DNA of 64,000 nt from CAYLNL01 sp964385175 (GCA_964385175.1 CAYLNL010000003.1:201315-265314), one strand, 5' to 3'. Shown: positions 49,494 to 58,426, counted from the stretch's first letter. Notes: generated by a model not told the origin, from the sequence alone. A program made the numbers and translations.

Positions 49494-51125
49494 ATGACTG
49501 ATACTGCCCTCCTCCTAAAAAACCTGCGCTACCTGCTGGCGCTTCTCAAGGTGCCCATAACCCAACAATCGCTTCGGGAAACATTGCTCAAACACCCGGA
49601 CTATCCGAGTATGGAAGCGGTTTCAGACACGCTGCGGGAGTATAACTTGGAAACGCTTTCTGTGCGGCTGGAAGAAGAACACCTGGCAGAAATACCCTAC
49701 CCGGCACTTTGCCATTCTAATGCTGGCGGGGGTCGCTTTCTTATCCTGGAAAAATATGAGGCGGGCACCATAACTTATTTTGATGCCTCCTGGGGCAGAA
49801 AACAAAAGCCCGTAGGCGTTTTTGCCAGTGAGGCACAATGGTCGGGCGCTGTAATGCTCATACACACCACCGAACGCTCGGGCGAGGCCGATTATCAAAA
49901 AAAGCGAACTGCCGAAAAACTCCGCATAACAAGCAACTACACAGCCTATCTATTAGCAGGATTGCTGCTGCTGTTGCCCGTTTTTAAACTCCCCCTTGCC
50001 TACCTACCCATATATGCACTGCAACTGGCAGGCGGTTTTTTTTCCTTTGTGCTGCTGCAACGGCAGTTTGGCGCTGCAACCACTCTTACCCAGGCATTTT
50101 GCAAAGCCGGCGGAAAATCAGACTGCGATGCCGTTATTCACTCTCCTGCTTCTCGCCTATTTGGGTTTATACACCTCTCAGAATTGGGTATATGGTATTT
50201 TGTTGGTAATTTGATACTGCTCCTGCTCGCCTCCTTTGCGGTGCTACCCGTTTTTGGAACATTACTGGTAATTACCCTGCTGGCGCTGCCTTTTTCGCTC
50301 TTTTCTGTCTATTATCAATGGCGGGTGCTTAAAAAGTGGTGCCCGTTGTGCCTGGCAGTAATGGGAGTTTTCTGGCTTCAAGTAGCGGCTATCTTGCCAT
50401 TCTCTACTCATTTTTCTTTTTTATGGGATGCCGTTTTGTTCAGTTTCACGCTCCCATTGATGGCAGGAATCGCAGTTCGCCACCGGTTATTAGATTCGTT
50501 TAAAATTCCGCAATTAGAAAAAAAATTAAATCGCTTTATGCGGAGCGAGCGCATTTTTGAAAGTCTTATGCAGGGTCAACCGATTATAGAGGTAGGACGA
50601 TTGAAACGTGAATTTTCCTTTGGCGCTGAAAATGGGTTGGTACACATGGTTATCGTGAGTAATCCACTCTGTAGCCCTTGTTCGCTTGCCCATACCGTTG
50701 CCGACCAATTAATACGCCAATATGGGGAGCAGTTAACGCTAACATATCGCTTTTTGGTGAATCTTCAAAATAAGGCGGGAAACGATGTAGAGGTAGCTCG
50801 CCACCTCGCTGCTCTGCATCTGTGCGCCCCGAAAGAAACGGTTTCCAATGCTCTTTCTGCCTGGTTCGAGGGCGCCCGCACCCAATCGGTAGAAGCATGG
50901 AAGGCCAACTATCCGCTTTCCCGGGAGGTTAACATGGTGGAGGTAGATGATATGTTGCGGGAGCAGGATGCATGGTGCCGGCAGACAAGGGTAAACGTAA
51001 CCCCCACTATCCTCATAAATGGAAAAAGACTACCGGAAGAGTATAGCCTCACAGATCTGAAATATCATATAGGGCAGTTACTGGAAAGACGCATGGAGGA
51101 TGCGGAAGTTGCCCCGGCTGAATAA
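49494..51125 (+). CDS. C39-like / VKOR / thioredoxin fusion membrane protein
   Basis: 543 residues. Residues 1-125 resemble a peptidase C39 domain (HPDYPSMEAVSDTLREYNLE, then AGGGRFLILEKYE and YFDASWG), but no catalytic cysteine is present at the N-terminus, so it is probably a binding domain for GG leaders. About 150-330 is a five-helix vitamin K epoxide reductase (VKOR) domain with the loop cysteines C203 and C211 and the active pair C283-P-L-C286. About 345-540 is a thioredoxin-fold domain with C393-S-P-C396 and the cis-proline segment VTPTILING. VKOR-thioredoxin fusions make disulfide bonds and pass electrons to quinone. It sits just after two four-cysteine peptides with GG leaders, so oxidising them is the natural hypothesis. 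No C39 ABC exporter is adjacent. Confidence 0.85.
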   Translation: MTDTALLLKNLRYLLALLKVPITQQSLRETLLKHPDYPSMEAVSDTLREYNLETLSVRLEEEHLAEIPYPALCHSNAGGGRFLILEKYEAGTITYFDASWGRKQKPVGVFASEAQWSGAVMLIHTTERSGEADYQKKRTAEKLRITSNYTAYLLAGLLLLLPVFKLPLAYLPIYALQLAGGFFSFVLLQRQFGAATTLTQAFCKAGGKSDCDAVIHSPASRLFGFIHLSELGIWYFVGNLILLLLASFAVLPVFGTLLVITLLALPFSLFSVYYQWRVLKKWCPLCLAVMGVFWLQVAAILPFSTHFSFLWDAVLFSFTLPLMAGIAVRHRLLDSFKIPQLEKKLNRFMRSERIFESLMQGQPIIEVGRLKREFSFGAENGLVHMVIVSNPLCSPCSLAHTVADQLIRQYGEQLTLTYRFLVNLQNKAGNDVEVARHLAALHLCAPKETVSNALSAWFEGARTQSVEAWKANYPLSREVNMVEVDDMLREQDAWCRQTRVNVTPTILINGKRLPEEYSLTDLKYHIGQLLERRMEDAEVAPAE

Positions 51126-51154
51126 TTTTATATCGTTTTGCAGGATTGGTTTTT

Positions 51155-51186
51155 ACATATCCCTTTTTTAAAAAAAAGGGATGTGT
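51155..51186 (+). terminator. Inverted repeat after the VKOR fusion gene
   Basis: ACATATCCCTTTTTT at 51155-51169 pairs with AAAAAAAAGGGATGTGT at 51170-51186, with one G-T wobble. It can act as a bidirectional terminator. Confidence 0.65.
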
Positions 51187-51246
51187 AAGTATTTTACCTT
51201 ACTTCGCTGTTTGCAATATACTCCTTCATCTATGTTAAACCCATCT

Positions 51247-51254
51247 TAAATTTG
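51247..51254 (+). promoter_or_regulatory. -7 promoter box of the aspartic protease gene
   Basis: TAAATTTG fits TAnnTTTG and lies 48 bases before the ATG at 51303. Confidence 0.5.
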
Positions 51255-51302
51255 TAACATTGCTCTTACAATAACGTCTATCCAGCAGATAGAGACAAGT
51301 TT

Positions 51303-52277
51303 ATGCCTCGTTTTTTAACATATTTATTGGCAGCTTGTTTGGGAATGATGATGCACGTTGCGGCTGCTGTTGAAAAACCTTTTCAAATGATGGGCTTGCA
51401 TTTTCCCCAAGCCGAGGTAGTGAGTCCCAATACCATTCGCATTCCATTTCAACTTATAGACCATTTAATAGTAGTACGGGCCAGCACCCATGAACGCGAG
51501 GGGAATTTTATCATAGACACCGGCTCGGAAACGCTTGTTTTAAACGAGGTGCATTGTAAAAATTACCGCAAAACCAACTATCGCAGCGCTTCGGGGGTAA
51601 ATGGGCGTATAGACAATGCCTATCTGAAAGAGTTGGATAGTTTCTTTTTTGAAAATTTTTCCATAGATAATCTTACTGCCGATGTGGTAAATCTTTCTCA
51701 CATAGAAGAGAGTAAAAAAATGGAGTTGTATGGCATCATTGGGTACAGTGTTTTAAAGGAATACGAGGTCTTTATAGATTTTTACCTGAAACAAATCACC
51801 CTTTTTAAGACCGATGATAAGGGGGAGCGGATAGACCGGGACGGGTTGTTGGAAAAAGTATCAGACAGTCTTTCTTTCACTCAAAAAAAACACAGCATTA
51901 TGCTGGAGGCTTTTGTAAATGGGGAAAGGCTTATCTTTGGGTTAGACAGCGGGGCAGAAATAAACCAGTTGAGCACTACTGTATCTAAAAAAGTATTGAA
52001 AAACTTCAAGATTTTGCAGCGAATCAATATCATAGGCGCCGATAAAGGCGAGCGTGAGGTGTTGGCAGGAAAATTGTATCGCATTTCCTTTGGAAAACGA
52101 TTGTATTATGGTCTTATGCGAACCTTGCTCACCAACCTTAGCGGCATGTATGAAGCCTATGGCGCTCCATTAGATGGAGTGGTGGGATATGAGTTTTTAG
52201 CCATGCGGAGAACGCTCATAAATTATAAAAAGAAACGATTGTATTTTATAGACTTTCCGTTTACCTCTACACTATGA
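51303..52277 (+). CDS. Exported two-domain retropepsin-like aspartic protease
   Basis: 324 residues with a signal peptide (about 1-22, ends VAAAVEK). Two aspartic protease half-sites are visible: NFIIDTGSETLVLN with D72, and LIFGLDSGAEINQLS with D215. A single chain with both Asp loops can form a complete pepsin-like active site in the periplasm. Between them, GIIGYSVLKEYEVFIDF resembles the conserved GxDxL-type second half of such repeats. Its substrate is unknown. It is translationally coupled to the next gene (4-base ATGA overlap), so the CBM48 protein is its likely partner. Confidence 0.85.
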   Translation: MPRFLTYLLAACLGMMMHVAAAVEKPFQMMGLHFPQAEVVSPNTIRIPFQLIDHLIVVRASTHEREGNFIIDTGSETLVLNEVHCKNYRKTNYRSASGVNGRIDNAYLKELDSFFFENFSIDNLTADVVNLSHIEESKKMELYGIIGYSVLKEYEVFIDFYLKQITLFKTDDKGERIDRDGLLEKVSDSLSFTQKKHSIMLEAFVNGERLIFGLDSGAEINQLSTTVSKKVLKNFKILQRINIIGADKGEREVLAGKLYRISFGKRLYYGLMRTLLTNLSGMYEAYGAPLDGVVGYEFLAMRRTLINYKKKRLYFIDFPFTSTL

Positions 52278-53236
52278 AATGGTACAGAATACATATAAGT
52301 TGGTTGTTGCTTTTCTTACTGCATGTTGCGCATGCGCAAAAAGAAAGAGCCCTGGGCTATGCCATAGAGGGCGATGAGGTGGTGTTTACTTTCACGGTAA
52401 GCGATTATAAAAAAGCTACGAAGGATAATACAAGCCGAGAGATTGATTTTTCTGATATAGATATCTATGATGTGGCGGTTTCAGGAGAGTTTAACGGCTG
52501 GTCGAGAAAGGGCTGGAAAATGAAGAAAATGGGGGCGCAAACCTATGAGCTCCGAAAAAGGCTGGCAGATTTTGACCGTGCGTTTTCGTGGGAGTTTAAG
52601 TTTATTGTAAATGAAAAATATTGGGCAGAACCTGGGAAAGATTCCAAAAATATTGTGCAGGCAACAAAAGATGGTTCTTCGCTACGGGTATATAATTTGA
52701 AAATGTACACTGCTTTTCCATCTGAGAGCGGGAATGTGTGTTTTCACCTGGCTGGCTACCCGCAGGCAAAAAAAGTTATTGTTACAGGCAGTTTTAATCG
52801 TTGGAGCGAAACCGATTTTGAGATGAAAAAAACGCCTACCGGATGGGAATTGCTGGTGCAGCTGCCGGTAGGGGAATATGAGTATAAATTTATCGTGGAT
52901 GGGAAATGGATGCACGACCCTGTCAACGGGGAAAAGCGGCTCAACGAATTTCTCAACTACAACTCGGTGCTAACGGTAACTAAGCCGGTAGATTTTATAT
53001 TAAAGGGTTATACAAGCGCTCAGCGGGTGGTTCTATCGGGCAGTTTTAATAATTGGAATACCGAAAGCGTGGTTATGAAGAAAACTACCGAGGGCTGGGC
53101 AATTACGCTGGAGTTGAAGAGGGGAAAAATTCAATATAAATATATTGTAGATGGAGATTGGATAACTGACCCAGCTAACCCTGTAAAAGAACGAGACCGC
53201 TACGGGCACATAAACTCTGTGAAAATGATTGAGTAA
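52274..53236 (+). CDS. Exported protein with three tandem CBM48/AMPK-type carbohydrate-binding modules
   Basis: 320 residues with a signal peptide (ends HVAHAQKE). Three modules of the glycogen-binding E-set type follow, each with the pattern G-x-F-N-x-W then a YKFIVDG-type strand: GEFNGW at 71-76 with FKFIVNEKYW, GSFNRW at 172-177 with EYKFIVDGKW, and GSFNNW at 256-261 with QYKYIVDGDW. CBM48/AMPK modules bind alpha-glucans, and the paired Trp and Lys positions look preserved. There is no catalytic domain, so it is an exported binding or scaffold protein. It overlaps the aspartic protease gene by 4 bases. Confidence 0.88.
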   Translation: MKWYRIHISWLLLFLLHVAHAQKERALGYAIEGDEVVFTFTVSDYKKATKDNTSREIDFSDIDIYDVAVSGEFNGWSRKGWKMKKMGAQTYELRKRLADFDRAFSWEFKFIVNEKYWAEPGKDSKNIVQATKDGSSLRVYNLKMYTAFPSESGNVCFHLAGYPQAKKVIVTGSFNRWSETDFEMKKTPTGWELLVQLPVGEYEYKFIVDGKWMHDPVNGEKRLNEFLNYNSVLTVTKPVDFILKGYTSAQRVVLSGSFNNWNTESVVMKKTTEGWAITLELKRGKIQYKYIVDGDWITDPANPVKERDRYGHINSVKMIE

Positions 53237-53243
53237 ATGAGAC

Positions 53244-54215
53244 TTAGCAAACCATTTCTGCATAAGGGATAACAGTTTTATATCCCTTTTTGTGAAAATA
53301 AGCAGGCGTTCTCTCGTCGCCGGTAGCCATCATAAAATCGCCTCCCCAGGCGCCGAGGCTTTTCAGGCAGCCAAAATAATCGTTAAAGAGCTCTTTTTTC
53401 ACGGGGGGGGGGAGCTGCATGAGGTTTGAGATAATTCGCTCGTGTGCTTCCATTCCCTTTTCCCATTCGCTTAGTTTTGTAGCCGTCACCATTTGCTGAG
53501 TAATTTCTGAAACGGCATCTATAACGGTTTGTTTACGAGGCCCCTTAGATTGGTATTCTTTAATGGCGCGGGCGCTATCTTGCTTAAAATTGCGGTGAAC
53601 AAAATAGAGATTCTGGGCGAATGGAGGGTAGAAAACGCTCAGTTCTATACGGGGTTTTTGGTCAACAAGGCGATATAAAAGCGGTTTTTGCTGCTGGGCG
53701 CAGGCAACGTCATACCCGCTTCCGGGAAAAACGTCCCATAGTAGCTGGTATGGGTTTACGCCCGCCCACCGGGCTATATTGTTGATGAGGGTAGAGGATG
53801 CGCCCAAACCCCAGTGCCGCGAAAACGTAAGCTTAGTGGTAACTTCAAGCCCGCTGTTTCCTTCTAAGAAAGCCGGGTTTCGTTTTTTAGCGGCGATGAG
53901 AATTTTTGTAATAACAGCCGCTATTTCTTTATCAGAATAGTCTTTAACCCAGTGATACAGGTTCGCTATTCTTTTACTACTGTGAATAGAATCATCATCT
54001 CTAAAAGATTCTAAGAAAAAAGTAGCTTCAAACCAGGGGTATTCACCCCCATCAAAGCTTTGCCAGTGAAGGGTATCGTTTTTTGTTTTTTCAACCGTGA
54101 GCCATTGCCCGTACCGCACTGGTAAAGCTAAACTAAGGGCGCCGTCTATCACCACATACTCGCCGGTGAGGAGGAGTTTACCATTACTATAAAAGGAAAG
54201 CGTATCTTCTTGCAT
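53244..54215 (-). CDS. GYDIA-family GHMP kinase (mevalonate-kinase-like)
   Basis: 323 residues. It has the GHMP N-terminal start SNGKLLLTGEYVVIDGALSL and the glycine-rich ATP-binding loop HWGLGASSTLINNIA. The segment FPGSGYDVACAQQ matches the GYDIA motif that names a Bacteroidota subfamily. The C-terminal LKSLGAWGGDFMMATG is GHMP motif 3. GHMP kinases phosphorylate small metabolites such as mevalonate; the exact substrate of this subfamily is not certain. It converges with the CBM48 gene, with only 7 bases between the stop codons. Confidence 0.88.
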   Translation of the reverse strand: MQEDTLSFYSNGKLLLTGEYVVIDGALSLALPVRYGQWLTVEKTKNDTLHWQSFDGGEYPWFEATFFLESFRDDDSIHSSKRIANLYHWVKDYSDKEIAAVITKILIAAKKRNPAFLEGNSGLEVTTKLTFSRHWGLGASSTLINNIARWAGVNPYQLLWDVFPGSGYDVACAQQQKPLLYRLVDQKPRIELSVFYPPFAQNLYFVHRNFKQDSARAIKEYQSKGPRKQTVIDAVSEITQQMVTATKLSEWEKGMEAHERIISNLMQLPPPVKKELFNDYFGCLKSLGAWGGDFMMATGDERTPAYFHKKGYKTVIPYAEMVC

Positions 54216-54430
54216 GTGAAAGGTTATTTATAGGACGAAAAAAATTGTATTAGCATTTATTTCATGCAAAAATAAACTTTTTTTCGCCGAGTTTCAAAAA
54301 CAAGGTTTTAGATTTCTTTTCTTTACCTGTTTTCGCGATGGTAAGCACATTAAACGCTAACCACAGCTTGCTCATTAAATTGCAAATGAATAAAACCACT
54401 ATACCAGGTTTTCATATAATGAAGAAAGAG

Positions 54431-55141
54431 TTATAGTATCCGGCTTTCTACTTTCTCCCAATTGATAATAGGGATAATTTTTGAAAGATAGTCATCTCTG
54501 CGGTTTTGATACTTTAAATAATAGGCGTGTTCCCAAACATCTATCCCCAAAAGTGGATGCCCGGGTTTTTCGGCTCCGGCCATCAGCGAATTATCTTGAT
54601 TGGGGGTTGAGGTGATGAACAATTTTTTATCGGCATCCTGGCACAACCATACCCAGCCAGAGCCAAAGCGTTTCATGGCTGTTACGGTAAGTTGGTTCAA
54701 GAAAGCTTCTTTAGAGCCAAACTGGTTTACAATATGGGTGTGAAAGGCGGGAGACATGACTCCGCCCGGGGTGAGAATATCCCAGTAAAGAGTATGATTA
54801 AAATGACCGCCCCCGTTATTTCGTATGGCTTCCGGGAGGTTTTTAGAGCACAGCAATTCTTCTAAGGAATGCGCTTGCGTGGAATATTGTTTGAGCGCCT
54901 CATTGAGTTTGTTCACATATCCCTGGTGGTGCTTGGTATAATGGAGTTGCATAGTTAGCGCATCAATAACATCCGGGAAAGCATCATACGAGTAGGGTAA
55001 AGCCGGGAGGGTAAAAAATAGTGGCTCCTGGTTGGTTGGTTTTGGCATTTTAGTGGCGCAGGCAGAAGCTATTAACGAGGGGGCGGCTACAATACCAGCG
55101 GTTACAAGCGCAGATTTTTTTAAAAAGTCCCGTTTTTTCAT
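54431..55141 (-). CDS. Exported Fe/Mn superoxide dismutase
   Basis: 236 residues. The N-terminus (KKRDFLKKSALVTAGIVAAP) is Tat-like, with KR rather than RR, and a cysteine at SAC may be lipidated. The mature part is a full SOD: LHYTKHHQGYVNKLNEAL, GGGHFNHTLYW, TPNQDNSLM and DVWEHAYYLKYQNRRDDYL. These supply the three His and one Asp metal ligands. The Gln in NQDN is the position that often tells Mn from Fe types, but I do not assign the metal. It removes superoxide outside the cytoplasm. The signal is the unusual point, because most bacterial Fe/Mn SODs are cytoplasmic. Confidence 0.93.
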   Translation of the reverse strand: MKKRDFLKKSALVTAGIVAAPSLIASACATKMPKPTNQEPLFFTLPALPYSYDAFPDVIDALTMQLHYTKHHQGYVNKLNEALKQYSTQAHSLEELLCSKNLPEAIRNNGGGHFNHTLYWDILTPGGVMSPAFHTHIVNQFGSKEAFLNQLTVTAMKRFGSGWVWLCQDADKKLFITSTPNQDNSLMAGAEKPGHPLLGIDVWEHAYYLKYQNRRDDYLSKIIPIINWEKVESRIL

Positions 55142-55229
55142 GGGGTATTTTTCGTAAAGATACGGCGCTATTTTTTACCTTACAAAAAGTATGGTATTTT
55201 ATTGGAGGCTATGGATTATTGAAGTATTT

Positions 55230-56018
55230 TTAAAGACTATTGAAAAAAGCCTGCATTTTCTCTTTTTCCTCGTTTGCCAGGGCAGGGTCTATTAAAATTC
55301 GCCCACTATGCTCATCGGTAATAATTTTTTTGCGGGTAGCTACTTCCATCTGTACCTGGGGGGGGATAACAAAAAAAGAGCCGCCAGAAGCGCCTCGCTC
55401 TATAGAAACAACCGCCAGCCCGTTTTTTACATTTTTGCGAATGCGTTTGTAGGCATCTACCAGCCGGCGCTCAATCATTTGTTCGTATTGGACAGATTTT
55501 TGCAATAATTGTTTTTCTTCCTTTTCGGTTTCCGCCAAAATAGCGTCTAATTCATCTTTTTTATGTTTTAAATGCTCTTGACGGGCTTCTAAATAGGTAT
55601 TGTTTTGCTGTAGGAGCTCCTTTTTTTGCTCGGCCTGAACTTTAAATTCTTTAATCCGTTTTTCGGCAAGTTGAATTTCCAGTTCCTGGTATTCAATTTC
55701 TTTGGTTATAGAATTATACTCACGGTTATTACGCACATTTTTTTGCTGGTCGGTGTATTTTTTAATAAGCGTTTTAGCTTCTTCAATTTCATTTTTCTTG
55801 CGGGTTATATCATGGTCAACAGCCTCTATTTCAGCTACGAGTTTGTCCATACGGGTTTTCAATCCATGTATTTCATCCTCCAGGTCTTCCACCTCCAGGG
55901 GCAATTCACCCCGCATATTTTTAATTTCATCTACCCGGGAGTCTATAAGTTGTAAATCATACAAAGTGCGGAGCTTATCTTCTACTGTAGTTTCTGTTTT
56001 TTTTGCCATTGCGCTCAT
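55230..56018 (-). CDS. Coiled-coil protein of the C4-type zinc-ribbon family, cysteines lost
   Basis: 262 residues, mostly a long coiled coil (about 15-190). The C-terminal domain matches the zinc-ribbon family in layout (GGSFFVIPPQVQMEVATRKK, then HSGRILIDPAL), but every metal-binding cysteine is replaced (no Cys in the domain). Relatives in Bacteroidota have the same loss, so it is probably a fixed feature. The start codon overlaps the nif3 stop by 4 bases (ATGA), a fixed gene pair in this phylum. Function unknown; binding of nucleic acid has been suggested for the family. Confidence 0.85.
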   Translation of the reverse strand: MSAMAKKTETTVEDKLRTLYDLQLIDSRVDEIKNMRGELPLEVEDLEDEIHGLKTRMDKLVAEIEAVDHDITRKKNEIEEAKTLIKKYTDQQKNVRNNREYNSITKEIEYQELEIQLAEKRIKEFKVQAEQKKELLQQNNTYLEARQEHLKHKKDELDAILAETEKEEKQLLQKSVQYEQMIERRLVDAYKRIRKNVKNGLAVVSIERGASGGSFFVIPPQVQMEVATRKKIITDEHSGRILIDPALANEEKEKMQAFFNSL

Positions 56019-57109
56019 AAATAGTTAACAGGATTGGTGTTGTAATTTGATAAAATGATGGCAAAATTAGGAAATTTTTCTGAGAGGAACTCAACAAGAA
56101 GTTTTTTTATAAATTGTTCACTTTCATAATGCCCTACATCGGCAAGGATAAGTTTGTTATCGGCCTGGAAAAAATCGTGGTATTTAAGGTCGGCCGTTAT
56201 AAAAATATCTGCATTGGCGTTTTTGGCATGAGCTATAGCAAAAGCGCCGCTTCCAGCTAAAACAGCTACTTTTTTTATGGGCTTGTCTAAGAGTAAAGAA
56301 TGCCGTATACAGGGAACTTGGAGTTTTTGTTTTATCATGGTAAGAAAAGCATGGGCATTCATAGCTATTTCTAGTTCACCCATCATTCCCATTCCAATAT
56401 GTTGGTTACTGTTTTCTAAGGTTGTAATTTCATACGCTACCTCTTCATAAGGGTGATGCTCAAAGAGAGCTTGTAAAAGGCTGCGCTCTTTGTGTTTGGG
56501 AAAGGTGAGGCTTACCTGCACTTCAGCTTCGTATTGCAGTTTTCCCGGAACGCCTGTTACGGGCTGGCTTTTTTCATTACCTCTAAAAGTGCCGGTGCCT
56601 GCCACGTTGAAACTACATTGGTCATAATTGCCTATGGTACCTCCGCCTGCAGAAAAGAGGGCTTCTCGGAGTGAGTGGGCGCTTGCCGTTGGCACAAACG
56701 TAACTAATTTTTTAATAGTTCCCTGTTGAGGGATAAGAATTTGGGGGGTTATGATTCCTAATTCTTTACAAAGCTGGGCATTGACGCCTTCAAAGGCATT
56801 GTCTAAAGCGGTATGGATAGCATAAATGGCTATGCGGTGTTGAATGGCTTTGGCTACGGTGCGCTCTACATAGGTGGCGCCGGTAAGTTTTTTCAGACCG
56901 GAAAAAATAATGGGATGAAAGCTAATAATGAGATTGCATTTTTTTTCAAGAGCTTCTTCTATCAGCACTTCCAGGGCGTCTAAGGTTACCAATATCCCGG
57001 TAACGGGTGTATAGCGGTCGCCTACCAGCAGCCCCACATTATCAAAATCTTCAGCGTATTGAGGGGGCGCCAGCGTTTCTATCTGGTTAATAACATCTTG
57101 AATAAGCAT
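56015..57109 (-). CDS. Nif3-like dinuclear metal centre protein (DUF34)
   Basis: 364 residues from ATG 57109 (MLIQDVINQIETLAPP); the frame begins 6 codons earlier but this is the family start. Metal-site segments are visible: AEDFDNVGLLVGD, LIISFHPIIFSGLKKL, AIYAIHTALDNAFEGVN and near the C-terminus ADVGHYESEQF. A PII-like insert (about 130-230) lies in the middle, the usual long form. The family forms hexameric rings with two metals per subunit; its enzymatic role (linked to GTP cyclohydrolase-like chemistry) is unsettled. Translationally coupled to the downstream coiled-coil gene. Confidence 0.92.
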   Translation of the reverse strand: MLIQDVINQIETLAPPQYAEDFDNVGLLVGDRYTPVTGILVTLDALEVLIEEALEKKCNLIISFHPIIFSGLKKLTGATYVERTVAKAIQHRIAIYAIHTALDNAFEGVNAQLCKELGIITPQILIPQQGTIKKLVTFVPTASAHSLREALFSAGGGTIGNYDQCSFNVAGTGTFRGNEKSQPVTGVPGKLQYEAEVQVSLTFPKHKERSLLQALFEHHPYEEVAYEITTLENSNQHIGMGMMGELEIAMNAHAFLTMIKQKLQVPCIRHSLLLDKPIKKVAVLAGSGAFAIAHAKNANADIFITADLKYHDFFQADNKLILADVGHYESEQFIKKLLVEFLSEKFPNFAIILSNYNTNPVNYL

Positions 57110-57184
57110 GGAAACGGGTATTTTCAATCAAAAATAAGCAATCTCAACCGAAAGCACCGGTTTTTTCGTAGAACGGTATAGGAG

Positions 57185-58192
57185 TTATAGGGATTCTTTC
57201 ATAAAGGTTTCGGCTTTGGTTACCATCTCGTGGCTACCACAGAAAAAAGGAGTGCGTTGGTGCAGCCGGGCGGGCTGAATGTCTAAAATACGAGTAGAGC
57301 CATCACTCGCCTTTCCGCCGGCCTGTTCGGCGAGAAACGCCATAGGGTTGCACTCATATAATAACCGGAGTTTGCCGGTAGGGGCTTTAGAGCTTTCAGG
57401 ATAAATATAAATCCCTCCTTTAATGAGGTTACGGTGAAAATCAGATACCAGGGAGCCTATGTAGCGCAAGGTATAGGGGCGGTCTTCTTCTTCCATCTGG
57501 CAGTATTTTATGTAGTTTTTTACGCCTTGGGGAAAGTGAATGTAGTTGCCTTCGTTTACAGAGTATATGCCGCCGGTTGAAGGAAAGCGCATATTGGGGT
57601 GAGAAAGATAAAAAGTGCCAATGGCGGGGTTTAAGGTAAAACCGTGTACTCCATGCCCGGTGGTATAAACCAGCATGGTAGAGGTGCCATAGATAACATA
57701 GCCTGCTGCCACCTGGTTTTTACCCGGCTGCAAAAAATCTTCTACGCTCACGGGTGCACCTGCGGGCGTGAGCCTGCGATAGACCGAGAAGATGGTGCCC
57801 ACGGAAACGTTTACATCTATATTGGTAGAACCATCTAAAGGGTCTAACAATACTACATATTTATTTTCATTTTTTTGGTTCGAACTGTTTACAGGAATAA
57901 ACCCTTCTTCTTCTTCGGAGGCGATGCCGCAAACAATTTCGCGGTTGATGAGCGCCTGGATAAAGGTTTTGTTTGCTAACACATCTAACTTTTGCTGGCT
58001 TTCGCCTTGAATGTTTATATCGCCCGAAGCGCCTATTACATCTACCAGCCCGGCTTTGTTAACCTCATGGTTCACTACTTTGGCGGCTAACCGAATGGCG
58101 TTGATGAGTTTGGAGAGTTCCCCAGATGAATAGGGGAATTTTGCCTGGTTCTCTATAATAAATTCACCGAGAGTTGGGTGTTTCTCAAACAT
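57185..58192 (-). CDS. fbp: Fructose-1,6-bisphosphatase class I
   Basis: 335 residues from the ATG at 58192 (MFEKHPTLGEFIIENQ); the 15 codons upstream of it are not family-like. Metal and substrate motifs: GIASEEEEGF, LLDPLDGSTNIDVNVSVGTI, TLRYIGSLVSDFHRNLIKGG and YECNPMAFLAEQAGGKASDG. Reaction: fructose 1,6-bisphosphate to fructose 6-phosphate, the committing step of gluconeogenesis. It is full length with all key residues. It stands alone between nif3 and a TonB gene. Confidence 0.97.
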   Translation of the reverse strand: MFEKHPTLGEFIIENQAKFPYSSGELSKLINAIRLAAKVVNHEVNKAGLVDVIGASGDINIQGESQQKLDVLANKTFIQALINREIVCGIASEEEEGFIPVNSSNQKNENKYVVLLDPLDGSTNIDVNVSVGTIFSVYRRLTPAGAPVSVEDFLQPGKNQVAAGYVIYGTSTMLVYTTGHGVHGFTLNPAIGTFYLSHPNMRFPSTGGIYSVNEGNYIHFPQGVKNYIKYCQMEEEDRPYTLRYIGSLVSDFHRNLIKGGIYIYPESSKAPTGKLRLLYECNPMAFLAEQAGGKASDGSTRILDIQPARLHQRTPFFCGSHEMVTKAETFMKESL

Positions 58193-58426
58193 AAAACAAG
58201 GTATGTTGTTGTGGGCAAATATCGGTATTTTCAGCAAAACTACATCGTTTTCGCTTCCTGGCTGGCGCCTTGGTATTACAGTATGATAATACGCCTCTTA
58301 CATGAACGCACTCCCATGCGCAGCGCATAGGTTTTTGCGGCATTTCTTTGTAGTCGCACAGAGGGTTTAGAGCAATGGGAAAGCGTTTATTAGCCTTGTT
58401 TTAGAAGCTGAACATGTTTTAAAGGC

